In this document: piece by piece, positions 48,490 through 60,579 of the stretch
How positions within the stretch are numbered: the stretch's first letter is position 1
How the letters are laid out: the number at the start of each line of letters is the position of its first letter
Assembly: GCA_023055425.1 (NCBI GenBank)
Contig: JALGPY010000009.1
Coordinates: 32,469,275 to 32,533,274 of the forward strand
DNA: 64,000 nt
Source of the DNA: Linanthus parryae
Lineage: Eukaryota; Streptophyta; Magnoliopsida; Ericales; Polemoniaceae
Reading direction: 5' to 3'
Notes under the pieces: generated by a model
Database searches by the model: none
Told to the model about the DNA's origin: nothing
What the model saw: only the letters and a program-made list of their open reading frames with translations
Position numbers and translations under genes: made by a program

Positions 48490-50162
48490 TTGGAATTCTA
48501 CAAAAGGAAAATACGCAAGTTTTAGTATTTGTGAATTTTCGACTATATTTAATAATGGCTAGTTTATTAAATATAGCTCCCACTATTTTACTACGGATTA
48601 ATAACCCTCAAGATATTAATGCGGAAAATATCATTATATTTTCTAGTGGGCCAAGATCCATCTTTTTCATCTCCTTATGAGCTTGCTTTGGCAAGTCACC
48701 CATAATTCGATTACTTCTTAGGTAGGAACGATTCCAATTGCATCCCATATGCAACTCTTGGTTCAATCGGGCAAATAACTACTTATTTATCCATCCATAT
48801 GGATAATCCCAATTGATTGCCTCTAGGTTTCTTAATCAAATTAATAGCCTAGTTGTGTTCAACCTCTTATCTAAACAATTGCACATTGTTACGTGCCATC
48901 GCATTCCATCATTATGAACCAAGTCGCCATGCTTTGGCACGCACGAACTTGATAAATAATGATGATAATGAGTGTTTAAATAACGAGAAGGCAAGAACAC
49001 AATATTTAAAATTTGAGGGATTTTTCTTCAATTTTAATTGTTTTGTTGATCAATATCAACTAATCTATCTATTTGAGTTTGGGCACAACTCCAAATAATA
49101 GATCCGGGTTGTCTAATTATCTTATTATCCTAATTGCATGCATCATCCATACACCAACCACACAAATAATAAGACAATAAATAAACAACCACAAAGCAGA
49201 AATTAAACGTGATGTGGATATGGCCTTTTCTAGACTAAGATAATTCCAAGCCAATGGAATTATCTATGAACCCTAAACAAACACACATCTCCATGCGTCT
49301 TGATCTTTTGGTCCATCCTTCATAGTCATGTGGAATGCTCCATGCTCCATGCTCCATCTTTTGTGGCTCCTTTGGCTTTGGGCTTCTTTTCTCCAATCTT
49401 GGCTAACAATCTACTTTATCTAGCACTAGCTAATATCTATACTAAATAAAATAAATCTCACAAGTTGAGAAAAAAAATGGCACGCAGGCCATAAAACCCT
49501 AATTAATTATTACAATTAATTGATCGGCTCGCAGGCCGTAAAACCAAAACACAAAATTAAACATCCACATCAAACCACATCCTAAGGCCATATCCAATCA
49601 CCATGCGATTTGCACATAAACAGTTAAAATCCAATTTTAACGCGCTTGGTCAATTTTAATTGATTTTAGGATTTCTAGGGTTAAAACGGTCCATGGGCCC
49701 AACAATCCAATTGCCCGGGCCCAAATAGGTGAACCATAAAGCCCTAGGGCCGGCCCGGCCCAAAACCCGCAAGCTAGGCCCGCGGGTTAAGGCCGCCCGG
49801 CCCCTTAGGGCGCCAAGCTTGGGCGGCAAGCAAGGGGGGGCGGCTCCCTAGGGGGCCGAACCTCCTTATGGAGGTTGTTTCCAAAACAACCTCCTTGCTT
49901 GGAGCCCAAGTTTGGTTGTTTCCTTGTTGTGGGAGAACTCCTTCTTCCCCAAGGATGCCCAAACCCTAGATCTTAGATCCTAAAATTTCTCAAACTCACC
50001 AATTCATGCATCCAATGCAATAATTGGGTCTTGTTATGATTAATTCTTTGACAAATTGCATCCAATGCTTGATTTGTCTTGTTTTACGCGATAAACAACA
50101 AATTAAGGTGTAAAACAACAAGAATGTAACACATAAACTACGTTTATGCTCTATGACCTGTG
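48490..50162 (-). other. Untranslated leader of element C
   Basis: 1.67 kb between the primer-binding site and the gag start. No frame of interest is present. The part nearest the LTR (about 49680-49900) is GC-rich with ggcccggcc-type motifs, a contrast to the rest. Long leaders are normal for Angela/BARE-type elements and contain packaging and translation signals, which cannot be pinpointed here. Confidence 0.7.
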
Positions 50163-50174
50163 GCTCTGATACCA
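50163..50174 (-). promoter_or_regulatory. tRNA-Met primer-binding site of element C
   Basis: The minus strand reads TGGTATCAGAGC, one base after the 5' LTR. Confidence 0.9.
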
Positions 50175-50175
50175 C

Positions 50176-51605
50176 TGTAGGGTTTTGATTCATGGATCGC
50201 GCAAACGGAAGCATAATCAAACAAATAACCATGCAAAACCCTCCAAGGATCACAAGTCTAGATGCATAACGATAGTGAAGGTAAGAAATCATAAACACAC
50301 CTTTGGGTTCTCCTTGATGACTTCAAACGCGAATAGTGTCACGTTCTCTATAGTTGATCCACGCCTAGAGTTGTTCCTAGATCTCCAATCACCTTGGTGC
50401 TAGCCCGGATTGAAAGGAGGGTGAAGAAATCACGCAAAACGAGACACCAAAAGGGGTTCGGCACCCTTTGTGGCGTCGGGGACAAGGGGCGGCGGCAAGG
50501 GGGCGGCGTCCCTCTTGTGGCTTGCTCTCTCTCTCCTTTGTTCTCTCCTACTCTTGTTATGTTCTCTCTTAGAGCATAAGTCTGTAGAGAAGGAAGGAGG
50601 AGGGTCCTTTATATAGTCCAACAACTCCTTGTCAACTACCTAAAGGACTTATTCTAGTCCTACTAGAATTCAATTTAGTCCCTTCCTTGCAAATTAGTCC
50701 CTACTAAGTTTGCAAGGGTTTGCAAAGTGATCCTTCCAATTAATTAATCCAATTAATTAATTCCATAATCTGGTACAACTCTATATAGCGTGTGACCCCA
50801 TAGGTTCTATCTAGTTGGTAGCAACTCTTTGCTAATATGGAGCGGTTTCTAGCAAAACATCCATTCTAGCCAACTAATAGAATAGTCATCTAGACAACCT
50901 TGTACAAGTAATTGTCTCATCCCTTTGCCTCCATATCCGGATTGGACACGAGACATACAAGTCACACTCGTATATCCAATCCCTAGTTCCTCGATCCATG
51001 GAATAGCCTTATTCGTGCAAATAACATCAATATCCCATATATTGATTTATTTGAGTCTGGCCAGACATTCTATAAGCACTATCCTCGAGTGGCCTTGGAT
51101 ATTTGCTCCCGTTATGTGGGAGGGGCAAATCCTCTCTACGTCCACTACGATCTCTAAGCTTGCTTCTCATTGTATCCAGTACACGCCTTTATAACTACCC
51201 AGTTACGGTGTAGCGTTTAACGCTACCAAGATCACAATGATCCACAACTAGAATATCTAGTGACTTCAAGTCTAAGGATGACAATACCATTGTACCCGAG
51301 AAGCACTTGTGACTCAACATAACGTGTATGTAGCCTTCTCGGTGATGGGTCAATCCAGTGCAACATTCCGTAATGCACACCTATGTGTTGGATCGTGATA
51401 TCTCCATATCAATCCAACCCCATACTAGTCTATAGATGATTGTCCCATTTAATCATTATACTTGACTAGGGATATTTAAGATAAACAACACAATTGTAAA
51501 TCTAAGGACTTCATTATATTAAATATCCAATAAATAATAAATGAATTTCTAGCCAATTACAAATTCATACTAAACTAGATTGCCTCTAGGGCATCTATTC
51601 CAACA
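50176..51605 (-). repeat. 5' LTR of element C
   Basis: 1430 bp, starts 'tgtagggttttgattc' and ends 'catctattccaaca' on the plus strand. It matches 43095-44524 throughout and should contain the promoter of the element. Confidence 0.95.
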
Positions 51606-51610
51606 CTTAA

Positions 51611-52312
51611 TTGGTGCGATAACTTGTTATGATTTTTTTTTTTTTGCTTCATCATATCTAGTTATTGGGTTACTATTCATAGCTATGACTTACTTAACAA
51701 GTTTTTGGTAATTCGATAGTTGTTAATCGGAAAAATTAGAACATTCACCTAATTGTGTCAATCGTTTGGTAACTCTACATTGTTGATTAGGAACTTTGAG
51801 TAGAATTAGCTCGGAAAGCTTGACTAGGCTAGGGTTAGTTAATTGCTTGATAAATCGGTGTTAATTGGCGTTAGGTAAAGTAGTAGATGCTTGTTAACTC
51901 GGTGTCGAATGATTGCTCGTTTGCCAAATATATTGCTACATTGTTTTATAAGTCATAATAAACTACCGGTAGTAAACCCTAGCAAAATCTCAACAAGGCG
52001 TCCTGATCAGCAGTGTTTTATAAGTCATAATAAACTATCGTTAGTAAACCCTAGCAAACTCCCAACAAGGCTTCCTAGTCACTTCTCTGGTATTTGAATC
52101 TTATCAATTCAAACTCTTTTGCCTTCACAATTCTTCCGCTTTCATTACTTTTTGTTCGTAGCTTAGATAACCAACAAATAAAACTTTCTACCCACATTAA
52201 TGAGATACGTTTTAGTTAACTACAAAGTTCTTGGTATCTATAAACCCGCATTTATCGAGTATTACTGCAACGACAATTGTGCACTTGCGGTTCGAACGTG
52301 CCACCCCAAATC
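51611..52312 (+). mobile_element. Second gypsy LTR fragment, right part
   Basis: Continuation of 42740-43094 after element C. It contains a 70-bp unit in two diverged tandem copies (about 51942-52011 and 52012-52081, sharing 'tgttttataagtcataataa' and 'agtaaaccctagcaaa'). It ends with 'cgacaattgtgcacttgcgg', matching the end of the fragment at 41225-42572. Confidence 0.5.
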
Positions 52313-52572
52313 TTCATTGATAAAATGGACGCTTCTTAGTCTATATATCATATGGTAATATCATAAAAAATTTGGATGGAGCACAGCTAAGGGTGAAAAA
52401 CATGTAGAGAGCATGGCCCCAAAAGGAAACTGGAATATATGTTTTTCTCATCATACCATGTCCAATAAGGTTCGATTTCTCTTATCAGACACGCCATTCC
52501 GTTGTGACGTTCAGGTTGAGCGAGTTGGGATAGAATCCCACAATCCTCTAGATGATCATCAAACTCTTGGCT

Positions 52573-52863
52573 TTAGTACTCGCTTCGTCGATCTGATCGT
52601 AGAGCCTTGATACTTATTCCAAGTTGTTTTTGTACTTCATTCTTGAACTCTTTGAACTTTTCAAAAGAATCTGACTTCTTCTTCATAAGATATACAAATC
52701 CATATCTACTGAGATCATCAGTGAATGTTACGAGGTATTGAATTCCACCCCGAGAACTTGTGTTTAATGGGCCACACACATCAGTACGTATGAGACCAAA
52801 AAGATCACTAGCCCATCCACCTTTACCCATGAATGGGGATTTAGTCATCTTGCCAATAAACAA
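52573..52863 (-). pseudogene. Integrase N-terminal part of element D
   Basis: This frame keeps FIGKMTKSPFMGKGG, HTDVCGPL-like RTDVCGPLNTSS, FTDDLSRYGFVYLMKKK and ALRSDRRSEY. In the last motif the Gly-Gly of the second catalytic region (DRGGEY) reads Arg-Ser. Beyond 52573 the frame breaks. It aligns with 47090-46800 of element C. Confidence 0.85.
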
Positions 52864-53253
52864 GCTTCACAAGCTACATATGATTCAAAATCAAATGATT
52901 CTAAAAATTCATCCTCATGGAGTCTAGAAATGTGATTTTCATTTATGTGATCAAAACGACAATGCTAAATATTAGTAGGGCTCATATATTAGATTTAAAG
53001 CTCTTCGCAATAATGTTATGGACATAGTAATCAAAATGAAAGACATATAATCCATTAGACAAAAGTGTACTAAAATAATGCATATCACGAAAATAAATGA
53101 AACAACATTAGTCCTTTATTGTGATAGGAAAACATTGCTTGTCTAAACAAGAAGCTGAAATAATATTCCTGCTCATAGCAGGGACATAATTGAAATTGTC
53201 TAATTCAAGAATAATTCCAGAAGGTAAAGATAATAATAAGTTCATGCGGCTAA

Positions 53254-54872
53254 TGTAACACCCCCACCCCTCAGAGCTAAGAAATCTACTAGAAGACCCC
53301 AGACTCACGGGAATGTCCTCCGCCAAGACATGGGAATGCCCAGTCTAATCCTAACTGTTTTGTTTCGAGACAAAATAAAAAATTGAAAACGAAAAACTTA
53401 CTTCCTTACTTTGTATAATCACTTGTGGTACCCTACTGGATTAGTACTAGCTGCCCTCAACTGAGTATAAAGAATACTCAAGGCTTAACAGTTGCTCATA
53501 GACCAGGCCTAAATGTCCGAAGATGTCCGAAAACAATTTAATATCCGAAGATGAGATACGTTCATAGTTGCATCTCTCATTTAGAAGCATTAATATGGCT
53601 ATTAGCTTTAGAAAATACAGTAATAGCATAAGCATGCATACACTTACCTCATATCCAGCCTAGTTTTCTAATTAGCGGGGTCGATTCCATATTCCAGCAA
53701 CCACTACAACATTCAAGTATATATGATATTAAAACTTGTCGTCTAGTGAGGTAAAAGGCATTGTGCAGATGTCATGCTGATTGCTCAACCCAAATTTACT
53801 ATTCTGCCCCTAACAACCAAGTCTCTTCAACACAGTCCCTGACTGTGCCTGAACCCTCTGGTCGAGCTCATACTGGTCTATTACTATGCAAACAAGATCC
53901 TTATACCTCCTAGACATACTCAGGTTTGGAATATACCACTCCCACTTAATTTCATTTAGGGTTCCTCAATTTAGTAAAACTGCATGAAGGCCTCTACGGT
54001 TGACTTATAGCCAATTTCAACCATGCTTGACGTAAACTGACTACAATTTTTACGAAAATGATGAAAAGGCATGAGGTCATGCCCATATTTATATGATTTG
54101 ACTGTTCAATTCAATTTCTTACAAAATTTCCAGTTTGCGTCTCATAGACAGATAAGTCAAACTAGGATTTTCTGAACGTCAAACTTGCCCAAACATGACT
54201 CGTATACTTAAAATGTTATTCTGAACAACTTTCTAGGATGGCGTTTTGGTCAATTAGGTCATCTGATAAGTCAATTCAAAAAGTCAAGGTTGTGATGAAA
54301 TCTTCTCAAGTGATCAACTTCACAGTCAGCTCCTGGTCAATTGAGAAAGAGATTTGAGAATCCTTTGCATAAAAATTGGTGTGATTGGTCTGGATCAGAC
54401 TGGTAAATGGGTAATAACATAACTGGTTATGGATGATTATGGAATCTCTGATATCTAAGTAACTGGTACACTATATGTGTCATCTATAGTATTATGATAG
54501 GGTAATGACACGAGCATCTGTAAGTTTTAAAAGTTAAATAACTTCAAAACTTTATTTACATTATGTTCAAAGTACTATACTACTTCGTATGTTTTCTGAC
54601 ATTCTACTCGTTTATCTATTTTATAATTTTTCAGGTGAGTGCGTGGAATACTGGGCCTAGTTAATCGCTCGAAGTATACTTCACAGTACTACAAGCTATT
54701 ATACAAACTAAAGAAGTGAGTTTTTCGTTTTTAGTTTCATCAATTCGGTGTCGTAACAGAACCGCTAGGATCAGACTCCTTTCTGGGGAATTATGTGCCT
54801 TAGCGAAGGAAACTCTCGTGAGTCTGGGGTCTTTTGGTAGATTTCCCAGCTTTGAGGGTTGAGGGTGTTACA
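53254..54872. mobile_element. 1.62-kb element with about 200-bp inverted ends and TG...CA termini
   Basis: It starts TGTAACACCCCCACCCCTCA and ends with the inverted counterpart (GGGTGTTACA). GCTAA flanks both sides (53249-53253 and 54873-54877), a perfect 5-bp duplication. The similarity between the left end and the complement of the right end continues inward for about 200 bp, with shared blocks 'agaccccagactcacg', 'aaaacgaaaaact' and 'tttgtataat'. TG...CA ends and a 5-bp TSD suit a solo gypsy LTR, but such long inverted ends are unusual for an LTR and suit a foldback or MULE-type element. No coding sequence was recognised. It interrupts the protease region of copia D. A related end seems to lie at 58660-58946. 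Confidence 0.7.
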
Positions 54873-55058
54873 GCTAATGCAACAACTCTTGCTCCATTTC
54901 TCACGCGTAGCTCTGTATTTCCCTTAACCAACTATCTACTTCTCTTTAGGTTGTGCACATATATACAAATGTGATATCCACATCAAATACCCATGATGAA
55001 GAGATAGACATATTTAATTCTATAACAAAAACACCTGAAGTGGAAGTCACAGGTCCTT

Positions 55059-55868
55059 TCATCTTTTCTTCCAGGTACTTTGACAGTTCCTCTTCAAATG
55101 ACCAGGCACACCGCAATGGTGGCATGTTCCTTCCTTAGATACACCACCCTTGGGATTTAAGGTAACTACCTTGGGTTTAGCAATAGCCTTGTTTTTATCC
55201 TTGGAGTTCCTGACAAACTTTTTGCTCTTTCTGTTATTATTAACTATCATTATGACTTTACCTTTTACCCTTGCTGATGTTTTGTTCTACTGTTCTCAAC
55301 ATATAAAGTAAGTCTGACAGAGTCTTGTCAATCTCATTCATGTTGTAATTCATGATGAATTGAGTGTAGCAATCAAAAAACGATCAGTATCAACTCTTCG
55401 CCTAATGGGAATCCCATCAGCTCGTGATTCTCAATGTGTCCAATCATTTTGAGCGCATGAGGTCCCACTGGGTTTCCATCTGGCACATTGCTTTTTAACA
55501 AAGCTCGTTGAAACTTCGAACATTTCATGTCTAGCTTTCTCTTGAAAGAGTCTCTATAACTGTATGATCATATCATACGACTCCATATTATCATGTTTCT
55601 TCTGAAGCTCAGATTTCATGGTAGCTAACATGAGGCATGCAACATTCAAAGCATCATCTGTATTCTTCTTATGTGCATCCTTTTCAGCTCAAGAGGCATT
55701 AACAGCTGGTGGAGCAGGAACAGCCTGTTGTAGGACGCACACCTTATTCTCCTGTTTGAGAACGATTCTTAGATTTCTCTACTAGTCCAAAAATTTAGTT
55801 CCGGACAGTTTGTCCTTATCAAGGGCGGATCGTAGCGATGAATTCAAGTTCTGTGAGTTTGATGCCAT
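55059..55868 (-). pseudogene. Gag remnant of element D
   Basis: From the Met at 55868 the minus strand reads like the gag of element C (SSLRSALDKDKLSGTKF, then RNLRIVLKQENKV), with several in-frame stops and shifts. It reaches the zinc knuckle CHHCGVPGHLKRNC, whose Cys-Cys-His-Cys residues are intact. It cannot be expressed as one protein. Confidence 0.8.
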
Positions 55869-57179
55869 CCATATCTATCACATAAATAAATACGCAAGTA
55901 TAAATATCGTGATATGATTCTATATCTTTTATCAAATAAAGCTCCCACTTTTTTTTGGAATTAATGACCCTCACTATACGGAAATACATCACATATCATT
56001 CTAGTGGGTCAAGATTCAGTGGGTCAAGATTCATGTTTCACGTCATTTGATTCAACTTGGCTGAACACCAAAATTCGATTAATTTGGTAGGAAATGTCTT
56101 CAAATTACATCCCATGTAACTATTGGTTCAATTAGGTGAATAACTCCTTATTTAGATCTATCTCATAATCTAGTCCATATCAACTTGCCTATAAGATTTT
56201 AATCATATTGAAGTAACATAGTTAAGTTAGACTCGTTTCCTTGATAATTTGCATATTACTTTCTTATGCCATCATGTCTTACCTTGATAAATAAAAGTAC
56301 CTTACCATGGCAAGCATACAATTAATTGATCAAGTCTTGATGAGTGTCAAACAAAAGAAGGTTGAAACTTAATATTTTAAGTTTGAGGGATTTATTCCTT
56401 TTAGTTGATCTCATCAACTTATCTATTTAAATGGATTGGGCAATTCCAATCGAACGTCCATATTTTAGATTATTATCTTGTTTGTCATCCAACCATACAT
56501 CCCATGCATCGACATAAACAAGAAATAAAATAAACGTGACGTGGATGTGGGCTCTATAATATGATATTCCAAAGCCAATGAGAATTTCCAATGAACAATA
56601 AGAACGCCAAGCTCTTCCCCAAGTACATCATTCTTCAAGTCCGAGTGTCCATTTCCTTGCGGTTCCTCCTTTTGTTGACTCCATGAGACTGATAATCTCC
56701 ACCTATCTATCTAAATATATATAAGTAGAGAAACCTCACACACGAGGGGAATGGGATGAGAAGATAAGTATAATCAGAATGAGTACAAAGGCACGACACA
56801 CATGCCATATTATGATTACACCAAAACATAGAAATCAAACCACAACGAACCAATCACACACTAGGCCAAATCCACGCACCATGCAACCAAACATGAAGTA
56901 AAGCGTAGAAAATAATTATTTTTAATTGCGTCATTAATCAACATGTAATTTATAATCACCCTACTATGATTGTATTGGGGGTTCAAGGGGGCAGCTATCT
57001 TCCAAGGGGTCTCGCTTCTGTATCAGCAGGCGCGGGTAGAGGTGTCGATCCCCTTGTAGGGTTCGTGCCACCCCCCCCCCCCCAACTTCTTTTTTGGGAA
57101 AATACATTCTCCATTGACACTCTCAGTGTTAATGCGGCTGCAGAGACAATATAAGAAGAGTGAATAACCTGAATATCAA

Positions 57180-57733
57180 CCCTTAATATGACAGAAATCC
57201 TAGTAGTAGTCTTTTATATCATATATACGACTTCACAATATTACCCAGATTGTATCATATCTACATCACTCACACCTAGCATATTTCATAACATATCCAA
57301 TTATCGACTTTATAATCACCTTGTAATAGGGTGATGTTTGACGATATTAAAACATGTCACTCATCATCTAGAGGATGTAGTGACTTCAAGTCAAAGGATC
57401 GGAACACCATTGTCTTTATGAGAAGCACCTGTGACACTCACATAATATCCATGTAGTTTTCTCATAGCTGGTCAATTCAGTACATCATTACTACAAATGA
57501 GTACACATGTGTTAATGATATCTCATATTAATCTACCCACATACTAGTCTTGATGCATTACATTCGTCCTAATTAACAATAGTACTAGACTAGGGATATT
57601 TAAGAATACAACATTTATTCTAAGGACTTCATTATGTCAACATATCTTCATATGGATAAGAAAATGAATAAAATGACTTTATCATTAAATAAACGTCATG
57701 GTAATAAGGATTACCTCTAGAGCATACACAAAC
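57180..57733 (-). repeat. Partial 5' LTR of element D
   Basis: The region matches the last third of the element C LTR in order: 'gtagtgacttcaagtc', 'gagaagcacctgtgac', 'gactagggatatttaag', 'aaggacttcattat' and 'ttacctctagagcat'. The inner LTR boundary and a primer site are not recognisable. A 13-bp poly-C tract lies in the leader at about 57071. Confidence 0.6.
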
Positions 57734-58946
57734 TAGTGTGACTTGGGAGCACAGGCACGACCAGGGGCTGAACTGGGAAATTCTGGAGTACTAGGGGAAA
57801 TATGATCACTTGAATTGCATGATTTTATTGCATGGTTGCATAAAAGCCTCATTTAGAGGACATGCATTGAGAGTCTGCAGACATAACTTGTGTATATACA
57901 ATTTGTGTTGAGGATCGTCTCGTGATAGAAGTATTTGCCGCACTGCTTATAAGGTGATAAATTTACTTGAGTTTCTTAATTCCAAATATAAGAAACTAGG
58001 TTTTCTGATCAAAAGAGATTAATGAGTCTATAAAAGTACTGCCTTACTTGAAAACTTATTTCTAAGTAATTTAAGAGCACTGCTTTATTAAACTGATATG
58101 ACTGGATTCCGTTATACTGGGATGGGTCTTTAGATTAATCTGGACCCCGAGTCTAAGGATAGAGACTCTGCAAGTCTCCTCAGCTCCATTTTTATAGCTT
58201 GAGTATCATATTTGTACTCAGCTATAGGCACTAGTACTACTCTACTTGACTGATGATTCAATTCTGGGTGTCGACACGTAGGGTCTAGCTGTCTTGGTGG
58301 ATTATTCGATTGGTTCCCCATTTTCATATGCGAATCCGATCTTCACAACCCTACAGGTAGTTTCATCTGGAATCCAGTGTAGAAGGTTGAACGGGTATGA
58401 AACCTCCAGTATTAGAACTAGGAGGAAATGTTATTTAACTTAATACATGTTCATGAGCACTTGATGTGAAACTGATTACAACTCAGATGACACAGAGCAT
58501 GCATTTTGATTTATTCAAACTAATTGCACTGTTTTCAAACTGTTCAAGCTTTTCAAACAATGGAGGACTACTGAAGCTTTTCAAACCCAAAATGTGTTCC
58601 TAAACTTTTCAAATAAATGATTTCCTATACTCTTTACTTTACATTTTTACTTATATTTAATTTTTCGCACATATATTTTCTGAGTGCAGGCATTCTGTTT
58701 TTCTAAAACCCTACAGTCGAGCGAACATGATTGGCAGCTTAGTCACACTGAGTTAGTACGTAGAAGCTGTCATTTTATTATCAAACTTCCTTTAAATTGC
58801 AAGTTGGTCATTTCTGATTTTGTTCTTTCATAGATGAATTTGGGTTAACTCCTCGTTGGGCATTTTAATACCCAAGCCAAGGACACTCCCTTGTATCCGA
58901 GAATATTTATATTTTTATCGTCTTAAGATGGAGGGGGATGTTACAA
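57734..58946. other. Unclassified repeat-like region ending in a TTACA terminus
   Basis: No coding sequence. It ends 'ggagggggatgttaca', like the right end of the 53254-54872 element, and 58660-58770 shows weak similarity to the inner right part of that element ('gagtgc', 'cgctcgaa/tcgagcga' blocks). It may be a truncated member of the same family. No matching left end was found. Confidence 0.35.
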
Positions 58947-60060
58947 ATTCTATGTACCAAATCGAAAGATTTAATATAGCATTAATATGGATGGAATATT
59001 GTTTCATTGATTGATGTAACCATTTGGAGCAATCACTCTTTGAGAGCACAAACGCTAATTGTACTACTTGTATTCACTTTCAAAGATCATACAATAATAT
59101 AAGAGCTCCATCACGTGGGATGAATATACCAATCAAATCTGGCCAAGTTGAATTTGTGTGGCACGCCAGCATCTTAAGAATCTCCTGCATAGGTAAAATA
59201 AAGCTTTTGACTGAAACTTTTGGTTGTTTTTTGCATTGAGAATAAATTTCTAGGTCTTTGCCATTAATTAAATGAAAGAGCATGAGTCAATGTATTCCAT
59301 TAAAATCAGCAAATAGTGTACTCCATATTGTGTCAATTGAATTATTCTGGAATGCAACACATATTAGTTTCACTAACCCAGTGAGCATCTGGAGAAGTAA
59401 TTGTTGGGTAATACATGTATCAACATTTTGATCTCTTAATGCATGAATCATTATATGTATGCTTGAAGTTGCATATCATCTACTGATTAATCACTGACAT
59501 CCAACTGACAAGTGGTAGGATTGATATTGCTACGTAGTTATCTTTCAGTATATATTAGGCTTGATTTGATTATGGCATTGGATTAATAATGTTTCTTGGA
59601 GATGACATATATGGTGATGACTCCCTGCTTCCTATTTCCATTGAGCTGCAATCTGCATATATAACAAATTTTGACATTCATGTTCTCTGATTATGTTTTG
59701 AGGTGCCTTGGCTCAATCGGAATTTCGACATTTCTCCTCAAGTCCCAATTCTGCATACAATGACGGTGAAAAATGCTTCTCAATCGGAATCCGGGTTATC
59801 TCGTAAATTATACAACACGCACTTTTTTCTTTCTTTTTTTTGTTTTCTTTTTTTTTTTTTTTTCTTTTGAGGGAAACACACTTTGTTCTTTCGTTGTAAT
59901 CTTAGAATTGAAAATATGATGTCCTACTTATATTAAGAGTTGTGGACATCTGTGTCCAGTTGTTTGAACTAATAATGACGAGCAAATTCAGAATGCATGA
60001 CTCTCTGAACTCTGAAGTGCAATGCCACATGCAACACACATGCAAAAACTAGTACATTCA
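58947..60060. other. Intergenic, nothing recognised
   Basis: AT-rich sequence between the repeat and the MITE, with a poly-T rich stretch at about 59822-59866. A 67-codon minus-strand frame at 59283-59080 (for example KDLEIYSQCKKQPKVSVKS) looks somewhat protein-like but matches no family I know, so it is not called as a gene. Confidence 0.4.
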
Positions 60061-60433
60061 GGCTCTGTTGGTTCGCAGTAAAATGTTTAGAATGGAAAAT
60101 ATTCTATACGTAAAACATTGAGTGAAAAATTTTTCTCCGCAATTATTTTCTCCTGTTTGGTTGACACTTGCCAAAACAGTGGGCCGTGACGGTAGTGGCA
60201 GTGATGGGTGGCGGTGATGGGTTGTGGTGGAGGTAGGTGGTAGTGGTGGTTATTGGTGGTGGAGGTGTTAATATTGAGTTGTTGTGCTCCTTCACTCTCC
60301 CAAAAATTGCTTATGGATATCATGTGTGTAAATCATTTTACATCATTTGAGGGAAAATATTTTCAACCAAACAGCACCAAAACAGGGGAAAACATTTTAC
60401 AGGAAAATGGTTTACCACCAACCAAACGGAGCC
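60061..60433. mobile_element. Tourist-like MITE, second copy
   Basis: Starts GGCTCTGTTGGTTCGC and ends AACCAAACGGAGCC. It aligns along its length with 14452-14853, including the tggcagtgatgggt and ggtggaggtaggtg interior. Flanks are TCA and TTA, a possible worn 3-bp duplication. It lies just downstream of the acyl-activating enzyme gene. Confidence 0.75.
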
Positions 60434-60579
60434 TTAAATAAGGAAGGAAAGATTCTTACAAAGAGTCCAATGGTGGAGTCTATCTGAACTCTCAGTGCTA
60501 CAACACCAGCGCAAAGAGATTACATTATTGAAAAGACAAACACTAGCAATACAAGCGAAACAAGCTAAAAGCAGCTGCT

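Larger units (their letters stand above)
43095..51605 (-). mobile_element. Intact young Ty1/copia element C, Angela/BARE-1 type
   Basis: LTRs of 1430 bp (43095-44524 and 50176-51605) have the same length and read as identical wherever compared, with a constant offset of 7081 bases. CTTAA flanks both ends (43090-43094 and 51606-51610). A tRNA-Met primer site, polypurine tract, leader and one uninterrupted 1316-codon gag-pol frame are all present. Read along the element the LTR starts TGTTGGAATAGATGCC and includes the CCTAGAGGCAAT stretch typical of Angela-type LTRs. All parts needed for an autonomous copia element can be seen. Identical LTRs imply a very recent insertion. It interrupts a gypsy LTR fragment. 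Confidence 0.95.
52313..57733 (-). mobile_element. Decayed Angela-like copia element D, truncated
   Basis: Segments along the minus strand match element C in order. A 5' LTR piece (about 57180-57733) is followed by a leader, gag with its start near 55868 (MASNSQNLNSSLRSALDKDK), a zinc knuckle (CHHCGVPGHLKRNC at 55059-55250), protease/GAG pre-integrase parts, and integrase (52863-52573). It stops in the integrase at 52313, next to a gypsy LTR fragment, so RT, RNase H and the 3' LTR are missing. Stops and frameshifts abound. A 1.62-kb foreign element is inserted at 53254-54872. It is a diverged relative of C and not a copy of the same age. Confidence 0.8.

Noticed and set aside
59080..59283. 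67-codon minus-strand frame with protein-like composition
   Set aside because: No family resemblance, no splice context and no neighbouring exon could be found.
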